NCBI GenBank assembly: GCA_040757775.1
Contig: JBFLWQ010000001.1
Location: 190,001 to 242,860, forward strand
Origin: Thermodesulfobacteriota bacterium
Lineage (GTDB): Bacteria; Desulfobacterota; UBA8473
Reading direction: 5' to 3'
Length of the DNA stretch: 52,860 nucleotides
This document shows, one piece after another, positions 27,514-36,038 of the stretch. Each line of letters starts with the position of its first letter. The stretch's first letter is position 1. The position numbers and the translations under genes were made by a program. Under the pieces are notes generated by a model. It was not told the origin of the DNA. It was given only the letters and a program-made list of their open reading frames with translations, and searched no databases.

Positions 27514-27594
27514 CCCCGCAGCAAGCTGCGGGGTATCTAAAAAATGACTATTGAAACCCTTTAGCACAAGCTACAGGATATTATCAAGTTAAAA
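27514..27594. repeat. Palindromic repeat plus dispersed unit
   Basis: CCCCGCAGC-AA-GCTGCGGGG (27514-27533) is a perfect 9-bp hairpin. It is followed by a unit at 27544-27594 that begins ATGACTATTGAAACCCT and ends ATTATCAAGTTAAAA. The same unit, with a few differences, is at 44098-44147. Both are intergenic. Confidence 0.7.
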
Positions 27595-27614
27595 CTTCAA
27601 CCGCTTAAAAAACT

Positions 27615-28826
27615 CTAGCGAGGAAGCGGCTTTTTCCAGTCACTAATGGCGACCAGCATGCCATTATCAACATCAGCTTTGGAAAAGAAAACACTCTCTG
27701 CCCCTTCCCGGTCATCAGAACCCCAAGTAACCGACCCAGAGAGCCCCCACGGATCAAAATTTTTTATGGTCTCCATGGCATTTACAAGGCTTTCATTATT
27801 CAAGTCTTTTCCTGCCCTTTTCATACCTTCGACAAAAAGTATAGCGTTTACCCACCCGAAGGTATAATACTCGCTGCGGTACGGTTTATCGGTACCAGGA
27901 CGAAGTTTCAAGGTTATCTCTCTCATTTTCTTAGCCCCCGGTGTATTGCTATACCATGATCTGAAGGCTTGTATCCCGACATACCCTTGAGCTGCATCCT
28001 TGGACAGAGCAATAGTATCCGCATTTGTTGACAGCATGGTTCCTAAAAAATTGGTCTCCAATTTAAGCTTCCTAGCTTCTCTTAACAGGAGAGAAGCCGG
28101 TGCAATAACGTGCTGAATTATTACAAAATCTGGTTTGTACCTTTTCAAATTCATAACCTGGGAGCTGGCATCCAACGAACCCATGTTCAATATCTCCTCG
28201 CGGAGTTCAACATTGAATACCTTTGCCTGTATCTGCGCCTCCCTCGCTGCTGACTTGCCAACTTCCACATCAGGATATACGATTGCTATCCTGGGATTAG
28301 GAAATTTGGCTTTCATATCCTTAAGTATATAATCGAACAGTATCTTAATCTGATTTTCATAAGAGCACACAAAATGAAAAACATATCTTTTGAATGGCTT
28401 AAACATGTGCTCAGCAGGGCTTATCATTACGGTACAAATCTTTTCCTTTTGAACCTGGGGGAGTAAAACCGTTGCCTCTCCTGTAGATGTAGGCCCGAAA
28501 ATAGTAAATACATTGTCCTTGTAAAGGATTTTTTTGAAGGCCGCCATTGCCCTGGGTATCGAGTAACCGGTATCCTCAGAGACAAACTTTATCTTTCGAC
28601 CGTGGATACCCCCCTGTTCATTGATATAGCGAATATAATTTTTGATTGCCTCTGAAATACCCTGGGAATCTTTTGCAATGGGCCCTGTGTCGGCGTTTAA
28701 ATGACCCATTATGATTGTGTCCTTCGTCACCCCTTTTGCCTCTCCGGCATAACAGGGTACGCTTCCCAAAAAAACCATGATTGAAGCTAAGATAACCATT
28801 GTTAAAAAAATACCTCTGATCCTCAT
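27615..28826 (-). CDS. LivK-family ABC transporter substrate-binding protein
   Basis: A 403-residue periplasmic protein with a signal peptide (MRIRGIFLTMVILASIMVFL, cleavage near CYA) and the N-terminal motif GVTKDTIIMGHLNADTGPIA, a variant of the usual IGxxxDxTG. IHGRKIKFVSEDTGYS and LKRYKPDFVIIQ are recognisable LivK blocks. Together with the neighbour at 26272 it forms a tandem pair downstream of the B12-dependent mutase genes, suggesting two related ligands feeding that pathway. Confidence 0.92.
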   Translation of the reverse strand: MRIRGIFLTMVILASIMVFLGSVPCYAGEAKGVTKDTIIMGHLNADTGPIAKDSQGISEAIKNYIRYINEQGGIHGRKIKFVSEDTGYSIPRAMAAFKKILYKDNVFTIFGPTSTGEATVLLPQVQKEKICTVMISPAEHMFKPFKRYVFHFVCSYENQIKILFDYILKDMKAKFPNPRIAIVYPDVEVGKSAAREAQIQAKVFNVELREEILNMGSLDASSQVMNLKRYKPDFVIIQHVIAPASLLLREARKLKLETNFLGTMLSTNADTIALSKDAAQGYVGIQAFRSWYSNTPGAKKMREITLKLRPGTDKPYRSEYYTFGWVNAILFVEGMKRAGKDLNNESLVNAMETIKNFDPWGLSGSVTWGSDDREGAESVFFSKADVDNGMLVAISDWKKPLPR

Positions 28827-28902
28827 AACATCCTCCTCTTTTGTATATGCACTTTGTATTACTTATTCCACAGACTCAACGCAAAGGTTTATCTGTTATC
28901 AT

Positions 28903-29304
28903 CTATTGCTTTTTCGTCATGTTGTCTTTAATGTATTGGGCAATATCCGTTGCAGGGGAACCAGGCCCAAAGGTCTTTCCAACACCCATATTTATCAGCT
29001 CCCCTACCTCATCATCAGGGATTATCCCCCCTAATATAACCAGTATATCTGCTCTTTTGTTCTCTCTTAAACCTTTTATTATCTCAGAAGTAATGTATTT
29101 ATGCCCTCCAACTGAAAAACTCACGCCCACAACATCCACATCCTCCTGTATGGCAGTGCTTACTACATCCCCAGGATGGACAAACCTGGTAAAGATAACC
29201 TCCATCCCCAATTCCATCAGCTTCCTCGCCAGATACCTAACTCCCCTGTCATGCCCGTCAAACCGCGCAATCGTTAATAAAACCCTGATCTTCTCTTCTC
29301 TCAT
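28903..29304 (-). CDS. B12-binding small subunit of an acyl-CoA mutase
   Basis: A 133-residue cobalamin-binding protein of the methylmalonyl-CoA mutase C-terminal type. The signature RFDGHDRGVRYLARKL holds the DxHxxG that supplies the His ligand to cobalt. EDVDVVGVSFSVGGHK and LVILGGIIPDDE complete the Rossmann-like fold. AGGAGGT precedes the ATG. It starts 12 bp after the stop of the large subunit at 29317, the usual order for two-subunit mutases, so the two form one enzyme. Confidence 0.93.
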   Translation of the reverse strand: MREEKIRVLLTIARFDGHDRGVRYLARKLMELGMEVIFTRFVHPGDVVSTAIQEDVDVVGVSFSVGGHKYITSEIIKGLRENKRADILVILGGIIPDDEVGELINMGVGKTFGPGSPATDIAQYIKDNMTKKQ

Positions 29305-29316
29305 CGATATAACCTC

Positions 29317-30996
29317 CTATGCCCACCCGAATACTTCTTTTAAAACACCTTGCAACTCTCCAAGGGTAGCCTCTGCTCTAGCTGCATCAATAACCGCAGG
29401 CATTAATTCTCCGCTATGCTCAGGCCATGTTTCGTCTACCATCACTGCCACTTCTTTAAGCCTCTTCAATGCCCCTTCCAATTTTTTGTTGTCTCTTTTC
29501 TCTTTGTATTCTTTAAGCCTTCGTATGGCCTCTTCCTCTATCTCCGGATATTTAAAGACCGGGACTTTCTGTTCTTTCTCGGTTACATATTTGTTCAACC
29601 CTACAATTGTCTTCTGCCCACTGGCTACTTTCTCCCGCCACTGATAGGCAGATTTGGTAATTTCATCTTTAAACCAGCCCGACTCCCAACACTTCCTGAA
29701 TCCTCCCTTTTCATCTATCAGTTTTATAATCCCGAAGACCTCCTCTTCCACTTTGCCGGTCAGCCATTCTACATAGTAGGAACCAGCCAGTGGATCTGAA
29801 ACGTTGGGTATGTTTGTCTCATGGAGGATAATCTGCTGGGTCCTCAAGGCAAGGATGTGGGATTCTTCGGTAGGGGTAGACAATGCCTCCAGGTATGAAT
29901 TCGTCTGTATGGAATTTGTACCTGAAAGTACGGCTCCCAATGTCTGAAGTGTTGTCCTTATAACGTTGTTTAAAGGCTGCTGGGCAGTTAAGGTAACTCC
30001 GGATGTCTGGCTATGCATCCTCAGGTGCAATGACCTTGGATTTTTGCAGCCAAATCTCTCTTTATTAACTTTTGCCCAAACTCTTCTCATTGCCCTGACT
30101 TTGGCAACCTCCTCAAAAAAATCACCTGCCTGGGCTATCTGAAAACCAAACCTGGGTAAAAACTCATCTGGATCAAGTCCTGCCCTTATACATTCTTCGG
30201 TAAGAGCTATCCCCGCTGATATGGCATAACCCGCCTCCTGGACGGCATTGCCTCCTGATTCTTCCACGTAATAGGACGTGATATTGGTATGATTCCACTG
30301 GGGCATATTCCTGCAACAGTATTTTATAAACTCAGCCATAAGCTTAAAGGCACTTTTGGGAGGAAAGGCAACGTTCCCGAGAAAAGCAAAAGACCAGAGC
30401 CAGTTCATGCTGTTGCCATAAACTTTAGTTATGGGAATCCCTCTCTTTTCAAGATAAGCAATGTACATTGCTATCTCTACCAGGGTAGCACGGCAGATGT
30501 TCTGTACAACTGATACTTTGGTAAGGTCTATATCATGAAAGAGACGGTCAAAATCATCCTGGGTTGCAAAATGACATCCTGCAACCCCCACTCTCCCTGT
30601 TACCTCCGGGTCATCAGGATCGTATCCTGCTTTTGCTACCAGATCAAACACAAGATTGTAGGCATCTTTACCAAAATACCCCCTCGCCCCCATCTCTTTT
30701 AAAAGATCCATCCTCTCACGAGTTTGCTCTGGCAAACCATAGCCTAAAACCAGGTTGTTAAACCAGGGTGTAAACTGATACTGTACAGGGTATATGCCCC
30801 TTGTATAAGGATAAATACCCGGCATCTCAGGACGAAAACCAATCTCTTCTAGATCCTTTGCCGTATACACAGATTTTACAGGAATATCCGAATCTGTAAC
30901 AGCTTTAAATTCTTTATCTTTGTAAAACCTGTCATATAGCTCTTTCCACTCTCTCTTTAACCTCTCCTCCTCTTCTAGAAACTCCTTCTCAAACAT
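29317..30996 (-). CDS. B12-dependent acyl-CoA mutase large subunit, divergent from methylmalonyl-CoA mutase
   Basis: A 559-residue TIM-barrel mutase subunit that would isomerise an acyl-CoA carbon skeleton with adenosylcobalamin. Family blocks are YPYTRGIYPVQYQF (63-76), NLVFDLVAKAGYDPDDP, HSQTSGVTLTAQQPLNNVIR and NIPNVSDPLAGSYYVE. The methylmalonyl-CoA loop RPWTxRQYAGF reads TPWFNNLVLGYG (76-87), so the Arg82, Arg87 and Tyr89 equivalents (P. shermanii numbering) are lost. The Arg207 region is also unlike MCM. It is probably a mutase for a different, possibly monocarboxylic, acyl-CoA. Start: ATG 30996 (TTG 30999 is closer to the ideal spacing from AAAGGAGGG). It follows tetR by 56 bp. Confidence 0.88.
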   Translation of the reverse strand: MFEKEFLEEEERLKREWKELYDRFYKDKEFKAVTDSDIPVKSVYTAKDLEEIGFRPEMPGIYPYTRGIYPVQYQFTPWFNNLVLGYGLPEQTRERMDLLKEMGARGYFGKDAYNLVFDLVAKAGYDPDDPEVTGRVGVAGCHFATQDDFDRLFHDIDLTKVSVVQNICRATLVEIAMYIAYLEKRGIPITKVYGNSMNWLWSFAFLGNVAFPPKSAFKLMAEFIKYCCRNMPQWNHTNITSYYVEESGGNAVQEAGYAISAGIALTEECIRAGLDPDEFLPRFGFQIAQAGDFFEEVAKVRAMRRVWAKVNKERFGCKNPRSLHLRMHSQTSGVTLTAQQPLNNVIRTTLQTLGAVLSGTNSIQTNSYLEALSTPTEESHILALRTQQIILHETNIPNVSDPLAGSYYVEWLTGKVEEEVFGIIKLIDEKGGFRKCWESGWFKDEITKSAYQWREKVASGQKTIVGLNKYVTEKEQKVPVFKYPEIEEEAIRRLKEYKEKRDNKKLEGALKRLKEVAVMVDETWPEHSGELMPAVIDAARAEATLGELQGVLKEVFGWA

Positions 30997-31052
30997 CAAT
31001 CGGTACCCTCCTTTCTATATTTAATAAAATTTTGGCATTCCTCCTTAAGAGC

Positions 31053-31655
31053 CTATAATCTTTTTAACTGATTAGTGTAGAATTCTAGCTGCCTGATTGT
31101 ATGCTGCCAGATTTTGGGGTCTTTTGTCGCCACAAATAAGCTGGTGGCCCCGTTAAGGGAGATGAAAATAAAGTTTGCAATTTCCTCGAGATTCAACCCT
31201 TTCTTCAATAATCCTGCATCTGCTGCTTCTTTCAACCAACGGTACAGCAGGTTTGAGAATCCTTCGAATCCTTTCGAGATCTTATCTGTCATACTTACAG
31301 AATGTCCACAAAACTCGAAAAGCATGGGCACAAAAAAAGCCCCTTTTTTGAAAACCTTTGCTCCAAGGAAGTCCTTCAGAATGTTTTCTGTGAGTTTCCC
31401 TATTCGATCAACCGGGTTTGAGATATCCCTGGTTCCTCTAAACGCCTTACTTCTCCAGATTTTGACAGCTTCGTCATAAACTGCATACCAGATTTCTTCC
31501 TTACTCTTAAATTGGCCATAAATCCCACCTTTTGTTAAACCTGTTGCCTGAACGATATCTGTCATAGATGTATTGTAGTATCCCCTTTCTGAAAAAAGTC
31601 GCAGCGACTTTTTTATGATACCTTTTCTTGTTAGTATCCCCTTCTCTTTTTTCAT
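31053..31655 (-). CDS. TetR/AcrR family transcriptional regulator
   Basis: A 200-residue regulator with the N-terminal helix-turn-helix domain (LTRKGIIKKSLRLFSERGYY, MTDIVQATGLTKGGIYGQF, SKEEIW, residues 8-55) and a TetR_C-type ligand domain. GLTKGGIYGQFKSKEE matches the AcrR/NemR branch. It is the first gene of the mutase/binding-protein/ligase run and is divergent from the carboxyltransferase gene. The inverted repeat just upstream (31669-31682) suggests it represses its own operon. Confidence 0.92.
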   Translation of the reverse strand: MKKEKGILTRKGIIKKSLRLFSERGYYNTSMTDIVQATGLTKGGIYGQFKSKEEIWYAVYDEAVKIWRSKAFRGTRDISNPVDRIGKLTENILKDFLGAKVFKKGAFFVPMLFEFCGHSVSMTDKISKGFEGFSNLLYRWLKEAADAGLLKKGLNLEEIANFIFISLNGATSLFVATKDPKIWQHTIRQLEFYTNQLKRL

Positions 31656-31663
31656 AACGGCAA

Positions 31664-31725
31664 ATTATACCAACCAGTTGGTTTTTTATAACATTATAAT
31701 AAGTAAAAGTTATTTGAGTTGTCAA
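31664..31725 (-). promoter_or_regulatory. tetR/mutase promoter region with TetR operator
   Basis: ACCAAC-CA-GTTGGT at 31669-31682 is a perfect 6-bp inverted repeat 14 bp before the tetR start, typical of AcrR-family operators. On the minus strand an extended -10 TGGTATAAT overlaps its edge (TATAAT at 31664-31669). Further upstream are TATAAT (31693-31698) and TTGACA (31720-31725), spaced 21 bp. Repression by occluding the -10 is the simplest reading. Which promoter is used is uncertain. Confidence 0.55.
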
Positions 31726-31889
31726 GCTCTTTTTTTCAAAATTTTCCTTGAAAATACTTGCTATCTCTGATAGGCTAACCTGAGCATTTATAGAGACTTT
31801 CCTTTCTTTTTTTGTTCCCTAGAAGTAACCTCTTTTAAAGGAAAAATATCATGCACCATCCATACTTCAGTGATCAAAGCAATTTAAAT

Positions 31890-31909
31890 GGCTGATTAAA
31901 CAGCCTTTT
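31890..31909 (+). terminator. Weak hairpin with T-run in the carboxyltransferase leader
   Basis: GGCTG (31890-31894) and CAGCC (31901-31905) form a 5-bp stem with a 6-nt loop followed by TTTT, 45 bp before the start codon at 31953. It could be a leader attenuator or chance. The rest of 31656-31952 holds no gene. Confidence 0.3.
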
Positions 31910-31952
31910 ATATAAGACTACATAAGAAAAACATAAAGGGGGAGATGTATAG

Positions 31953-33506
31953 ATGAACTCTAACGTAAAAAAGCTTTTGGATTTAAGGGAGCGCAAGGGC
32001 AGGATTTTTCAGATGGGAGGTTCAAAGAGCATAGAAAAGCAGCATGAGCGCACTAAATTGACCGCCAGAGAAAGGATTGATCTCCTGTTCGATGCGGGCA
32101 CATTCATGGAGGTTGATGCACTGGTAAAGCACAGGTGTACCCTTTTTGGCATGGAAAGCAAGGAAGTCCCTGCCGATGCGGTAGTTACCGGAAGTGGAAA
32201 GATAAATGGAAATAATGCCTTTGTTGCAGCCGAGGATTTTACGGTTCTGGCAGGGACATTTGGGGAGATGCATGGGAAGAAGATATGTAAAGTCATTGAC
32301 GCAGCGGCAAAATGCGGTTCCCCTTTCATCCAGATAATCGACTCAGGGGGAGCGAGGTTACAGGAAGGTCAGGACTCCAGCGAGATATATGCTCAGCTGT
32401 TTAGAAGGCATACGCTGTACTCAGGTGTAATTCCTCAGATCACCCTTTTACTGGGCAGTTGTGGCGGAGGGGCTGCATATGGTCCCGCGTTAAGCGATTT
32501 TATCATTATGGTGGATGGTATCAGTCGCATGTACATGGGTGGCCCTGCCTTCGTAAAGACCATGCTTGGAGAAAACAAGACAGAGGAGGAGCTGGGTGGA
32601 GCGAAGCTTCACAGCGAGATAACCGGATTATGTGATTTTGTTGCGAAGGACGACAGAGAGGCGATTGGGATAGCCAAAGAGATTTTGAGTCTGCTGCCTT
32701 CGAACAATCGGGAGAAGCCTCCTGTTATCGAGACAGGGGATGATCCCAATCGCATTAATAAAGGTATCATGGATATCCTGCCGGAGGATTCCAGAGTCCC
32801 CTTTGATATGTACAGGATAATCAGAGAGATTGTTGATAACGGGTACTTTCTCGAATACAAAGCCAGGTTTGCAAAGAATATGATAACGTGTTTTGCAAGG
32901 CTCAACGGCCAGCCCGTTGGTATCCTGGCCAACAACTCCATGGTTATGGGAGGCGTGATAGATGTCGGTGCTGCGAATAAACATGCCCGTTTTGTGAGGA
33001 TCTGTGATGCCTATAATATCCCTGTAATCCATATACAGGATTCGCCAGCAGTAATGATCGGGCAGAACGAGGAGAAGCGGGGAATAATAAAACACGGTTC
33101 GAAGATGCTCCACGCCGTTACCGAGGCTTCAGTACCCAAAGTAACCCTTGTCATCAGGCATTCCTACGCCGGGGCACAACTATGCATGTGCAATGTACCT
33201 CTGGGGGCTGATTTTGTTTTCGCCTGGCCCACGGCTGAAATAACCCTTGTTGGTCCGGAAACAGCGGCGAGTATCCTCTTTGCTAAGGAGATTGCAGGGG
33301 CAGATGATCCCAAGAAGTTAGAAGAGCAGCGGATAAAGGAATACAGGGATGTGTGGGTTAACCCATATATGGCAGCCGAGAGGGGATATATTGATGATGT
33401 AATAGAGCCTGAGGCATCCAGGGCTGTACTGATAAACACCCTTAACTTGCTGAAAGATAAGGTAGATGAAAAGCCATGGAAGAAACATGGTATTATCCAA
33501 TTGTAA
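31953..33506 (+). CDS. Acyl-CoA carboxyltransferase subunit (PccB/MmdA family)
   Basis: A 517-residue carboxyltransferase with two crotonase-fold halves. The first is acyl-CoA binding (IDSGGARLQEG, LLGSCGGGAAYGPALSDF), the second carboxybiotin binding (QDSPAVMIGQNEEKRGIIKHG, SYAGAQLCMCN, FAWPTAEITLVGPETAASILF). The family includes propionyl-CoA carboxylase beta, geranyl- and methylcrotonyl-CoA carboxylase beta and methylmalonyl-CoA decarboxylase alpha. No biotin carboxylase, biotin carrier or membrane decarboxylase subunit is encoded nearby, so direction and substrate stay open. GGGGGAG precedes the ATG. It is first in a plus-strand unit with two acyl-CoA dehydrogenases, suggesting oxidation of the acyl-CoA it makes or uses. 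Confidence 0.9.
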   Translation: MNSNVKKLLDLRERKGRIFQMGGSKSIEKQHERTKLTARERIDLLFDAGTFMEVDALVKHRCTLFGMESKEVPADAVVTGSGKINGNNAFVAAEDFTVLAGTFGEMHGKKICKVIDAAAKCGSPFIQIIDSGGARLQEGQDSSEIYAQLFRRHTLYSGVIPQITLLLGSCGGGAAYGPALSDFIIMVDGISRMYMGGPAFVKTMLGENKTEEELGGAKLHSEITGLCDFVAKDDREAIGIAKEILSLLPSNNREKPPVIETGDDPNRINKGIMDILPEDSRVPFDMYRIIREIVDNGYFLEYKARFAKNMITCFARLNGQPVGILANNSMVMGGVIDVGAANKHARFVRICDAYNIPVIHIQDSPAVMIGQNEEKRGIIKHGSKMLHAVTEASVPKVTLVIRHSYAGAQLCMCNVPLGADFVFAWPTAEITLVGPETAASILFAKEIAGADDPKKLEEQRIKEYRDVWVNPYMAAERGYIDDVIEPEASRAVLINTLNLLKDKVDEKPWKKHGIIQL

Positions 33507-33641
33507 GTTTATATGTTACCTATGGTCTGTTGCCCAAATCCCTTTTCGTTTGTCCAAAACGTTTTTTGATGACCGCTCAAAGGAATTTCTGTTTTGGCAA
33601 CAGCCCCTAAATATTTACTCAGTAGGATAAGGAGGTGCGGA

Positions 33642-34820
33642 ATGGATTTTAGTTTTACCAAAGAACAGGAAAGCCTAAGGCAGGAAGTCCGGGACTTTCT
33701 TGAGGCAAAGGTAAGAGATGGAGAATTCCAGGTCAAGAGCAATGGTTGGGTTGAAAGCCATTCACAGAAATTTTCTAAAGACATGTCCAGTAGAGGCTGG
33801 ATAGGAATGACCTGGCCTAAAGAATATGGGGGGCATGAACGAAGCTATATAGACAGGGCAATAGTTATGGAGGAGATGCTTACCTATCAGGCACCTATTG
33901 GTTTTCATTTTCTGGCCGACAGACAGGTTGGTCCTGCCATAATCCATTTTGGCAATGATGAACAAAAGAAAACCTACCTGCCAAAGATAATAAATGCAGA
34001 CATATCCATAGCCATCGGTTTGAGCGAACCCAATGCAGGATCAGACCTGGTGTCGGTAAAGACTACTGCAATAGAACAGGGGGATTTTTATATAATAAAC
34101 GGACAAAAGGTCTGGACCACTGGTGGCCACAGGGCTGATTACATCTGGTGTCTGGTAAGGACAGACTTGAATGCCCCCAAACACAAGGCATTGAGTGAGT
34201 TTATAGTGGACGTTAAAACTCCCGGTATAACTATACGTCCTATCATAAACATGGCAGGGATCCACTCATTCAATGAAATATTCTTTGAGGACGTTAAGGT
34301 ACCTAAAGAGAATCTTGTTGGCCCAAAGAATCGTGGATTTTATCAGCTTATGGCGCAGGTGGACTATGAGAGAGCGGGGCTTGAACGCCTCATGCAGAAC
34401 TATCCGCTCTTTAAGAACCTTGTGGAATATGTAAAGAATGAAAAGAGAAACGGCAAAGCTCTGTCAAAGGACCCCTTCATAAGAAACAAGCTGGCTGAAC
34501 TGGAGGTTGAATACCAGATAGGAAGGCTCTTTTGCTATCACGTTGCATGGACACTATCGCAGGGACGTATTCCCAACTACGAGGCAGCCTTGTGTAAGGC
34601 ATTTTGTACCCAGTTTGAACAGCGTTTGAGTGATGCCGCAACAAGCGTCCTAGGGCTTTATGGCCAGCTCATGCCTGGTTCTGAATATGCTCCCATGGAT
34701 GGTGATGCAGCGGATTCATATCTGTGGAGCGTTTCCTATACCATACAGGGTGGGACATTAGAAGTACTGAAAAACATTGTGGCTACCAGAGGGCTTGGAC
34801 TGCCCGTAGCAAAATCTTAA
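33642..34820 (+). CDS. Acyl-CoA dehydrogenase, FadE-type catalytic subunit of a probable heteromeric pair
   Basis: The start is the ATG at 33642 (MDFSFTKEQESLRQE) with AAGGAGGT before it; the frame extends upstream without such a site. The 392-residue protein has IGLSEPNAGSDLVSVKT, INGQKVWTTGGHRADY and a C-terminal GGTLEVLKNIVATRGLGLP, the pattern of FadE26/FadE28-type subunits. Glu243 in QVDYERAGLERL is the probable base on helix G. The next gene is a homologue without an obvious base. Such pairs (for example ChsE4-ChsE5) form alpha2-beta2 enzymes for bulky, often steroid side-chain, acyl-CoAs. The substrate here is unknown. Confidence 0.88.
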   Translation: MDFSFTKEQESLRQEVRDFLEAKVRDGEFQVKSNGWVESHSQKFSKDMSSRGWIGMTWPKEYGGHERSYIDRAIVMEEMLTYQAPIGFHFLADRQVGPAIIHFGNDEQKKTYLPKIINADISIAIGLSEPNAGSDLVSVKTTAIEQGDFYIINGQKVWTTGGHRADYIWCLVRTDLNAPKHKALSEFIVDVKTPGITIRPIINMAGIHSFNEIFFEDVKVPKENLVGPKNRGFYQLMAQVDYERAGLERLMQNYPLFKNLVEYVKNEKRNGKALSKDPFIRNKLAELEVEYQIGRLFCYHVAWTLSQGRIPNYEAALCKAFCTQFEQRLSDAATSVLGLYGQLMPGSEYAPMDGDAADSYLWSVSYTIQGGTLEVLKNIVATRGLGLPVAKS

Positions 34821-34850
34821 GTTCTGATAAAACCACAGGAGGTTAAATAA

Positions 34851-35981
34851 ATGGATTTCAGCCTTAATGAAGAACAAGAGATACTCAGGAATATGGCTCG
34901 GAACTTTCTTACCAAGGAATGCCCTAAATCCTTTGTAAAAGAGATGAACGAAGATGAGAAGGGATACTCTCCTACCTTGTGGAGCAAGATGGCGGAGTTG
35001 GGGTGGATGGGATTTATCTTTCCTGAAAAATACGGGGGTATGGAAGGAAACTTCTTGGACTTAAGTGTTCTCATGGAAGAGATGGGCAGGGCGTGTTTAC
35101 CAGGTCCCTTCTTCTCAACGGTTATCCTTGGGGGGATAAGCCTTTTGGAAGGCGGAAATGAAAAACAAAAAGAGAGATTCCTCCCCAAAATAGCCAGAGG
35201 AGAGATAATATTGACCCTTGCCGTTACAGAGGCTTCCGGGAACTATGAACCTGAGGGCATAGAAACCAGATTTATCAAGACAAATGAAGGGTATACCATA
35301 GATGGGACCAAAGTATTTGTACCCGATGCCCATATAGCCGATTATATTCTTGTAGCTGCAAAGGCAAAAGAGAGTAAAGGCAATAATGGTATCGCCCTTT
35401 TCATCGTAGATACCAAAAGCCATGGTATCACTGTCACTCCTCTTAAAACAATCTCAGGAGACAAACAGTGTGAAGTAAGATTCGAAGGGGTAAAAATAAA
35501 AGAAGATGCCCTCATTGGAGGACTGAATAATGGATGGTCTATTATTCAGAAGATCTGGCCCAAGATAGTGGTGGCCAGGTGTGCCGAGGTGGTTGGCGGT
35601 GCCCAGGAGGCACTGGAGATGACCATAAAATATGCAAAAGAAAGAGAACAGTTTGGACAACCCATAGGGACCCTTCAGGCAGTTCAGCACTACTGTGCAG
35701 ATATGGTAGCTGACGTTGATGGATGCCGTCATATAACATATCAGGCTTCATGGATGCTCAGCTGCGGGCTTTCCTGTGACAAAGAAGTAGCAATGGCAAA
35801 GGCATGGTGTAGTGATGCCTTCAGAAGGGTTACTGCCAAAGGACACCAGATTCATGGGGCCATTGGGTTTACTGAGGAACACGATTTACATCTCTACTAT
35901 AAAAAAGCCAAGACGTGGGAACTCTTCTACGGAGACAGTAATTTTCATCGGGAAATAGTTGCACAGCAGATGGGACTGTGA
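34851..35981 (+). CDS. Acyl-CoA dehydrogenase-like partner subunit
   Basis: A 376-residue homologue of FadE27/FadE29-type subunits, starting 30 bp after its partner with AGGAGG before the ATG. AVTEASGNYEPEG replaces the usual TEPxxGSD substrate/FAD motif, and HQIHGAIGFTEEHDLHLYYK is typical of the partner class. The C-terminal YEGT motif reads FYGDSNFHRE, and helix G has no Glu. It should therefore depend on the upstream subunit for catalysis while supplying FAD contacts. It contains the 27-bp string duplicated at 21929. The gene ends just before a strong bidirectional terminator. Confidence 0.88.
   Translation: MDFSLNEEQEILRNMARNFLTKECPKSFVKEMNEDEKGYSPTLWSKMAELGWMGFIFPEKYGGMEGNFLDLSVLMEEMGRACLPGPFFSTVILGGISLLEGGNEKQKERFLPKIARGEIILTLAVTEASGNYEPEGIETRFIKTNEGYTIDGTKVFVPDAHIADYILVAAKAKESKGNNGIALFIVDTKSHGITVTPLKTISGDKQCEVRFEGVKIKEDALIGGLNNGWSIIQKIWPKIVVARCAEVVGGAQEALEMTIKYAKEREQFGQPIGTLQAVQHYCADMVADVDGCRHITYQASWMLSCGLSCDKEVAMAKAWCSDAFRRVTAKGHQIHGAIGFTEEHDLHLYYKKAKTWELFYGDSNFHREIVAQQMGL
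35496..35522. repeat. 27-bp sequence duplicated at 21929-21955
   Basis: This is the in-gene copy (codons for KEDALIGG in the partner dehydrogenase) of the exact 27-bp repeat found in the leader of the CODH-like gene. It is probably the source copy, or shares a source gene with it. Confidence 0.8.
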
Positions 35982-35996
35982 GGCTTTCTGTATAAA

Positions 35997-36022
35997 GAAC
36001 CCCGTGCTTCTGCACGGGGTTC
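35997..36022. terminator. Bidirectional Rho-independent terminator
   Basis: An 11-bp perfect stem (GAACCCCGTGC / GCACGGGGTTC) with a TTCT loop lies between convergent units. It is 15 bp after the plus-strand dehydrogenase stop and 16 bp from the minus-strand thiolase stop. It likely ends both transcripts. Confidence 0.85.
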
Positions 36023-36038
36023 CCGACTTTCTTCCCCC

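Noticed and set aside
27478-27567. N-terminal extension of the binding protein at 26272-27477
   Set aside because: It would run through a palindromic repeat and place 30 residues before a perfect signal peptide; the ATG at 27477 has a good ribosome-binding site.
28841-29644. 267-codon plus-strand open frame overlapping the mutase subunits
   Set aside because: It is antisense to two well-supported B12 mutase genes, and its composition (Ser/Thr/Pro-rich shadow) has no family features.
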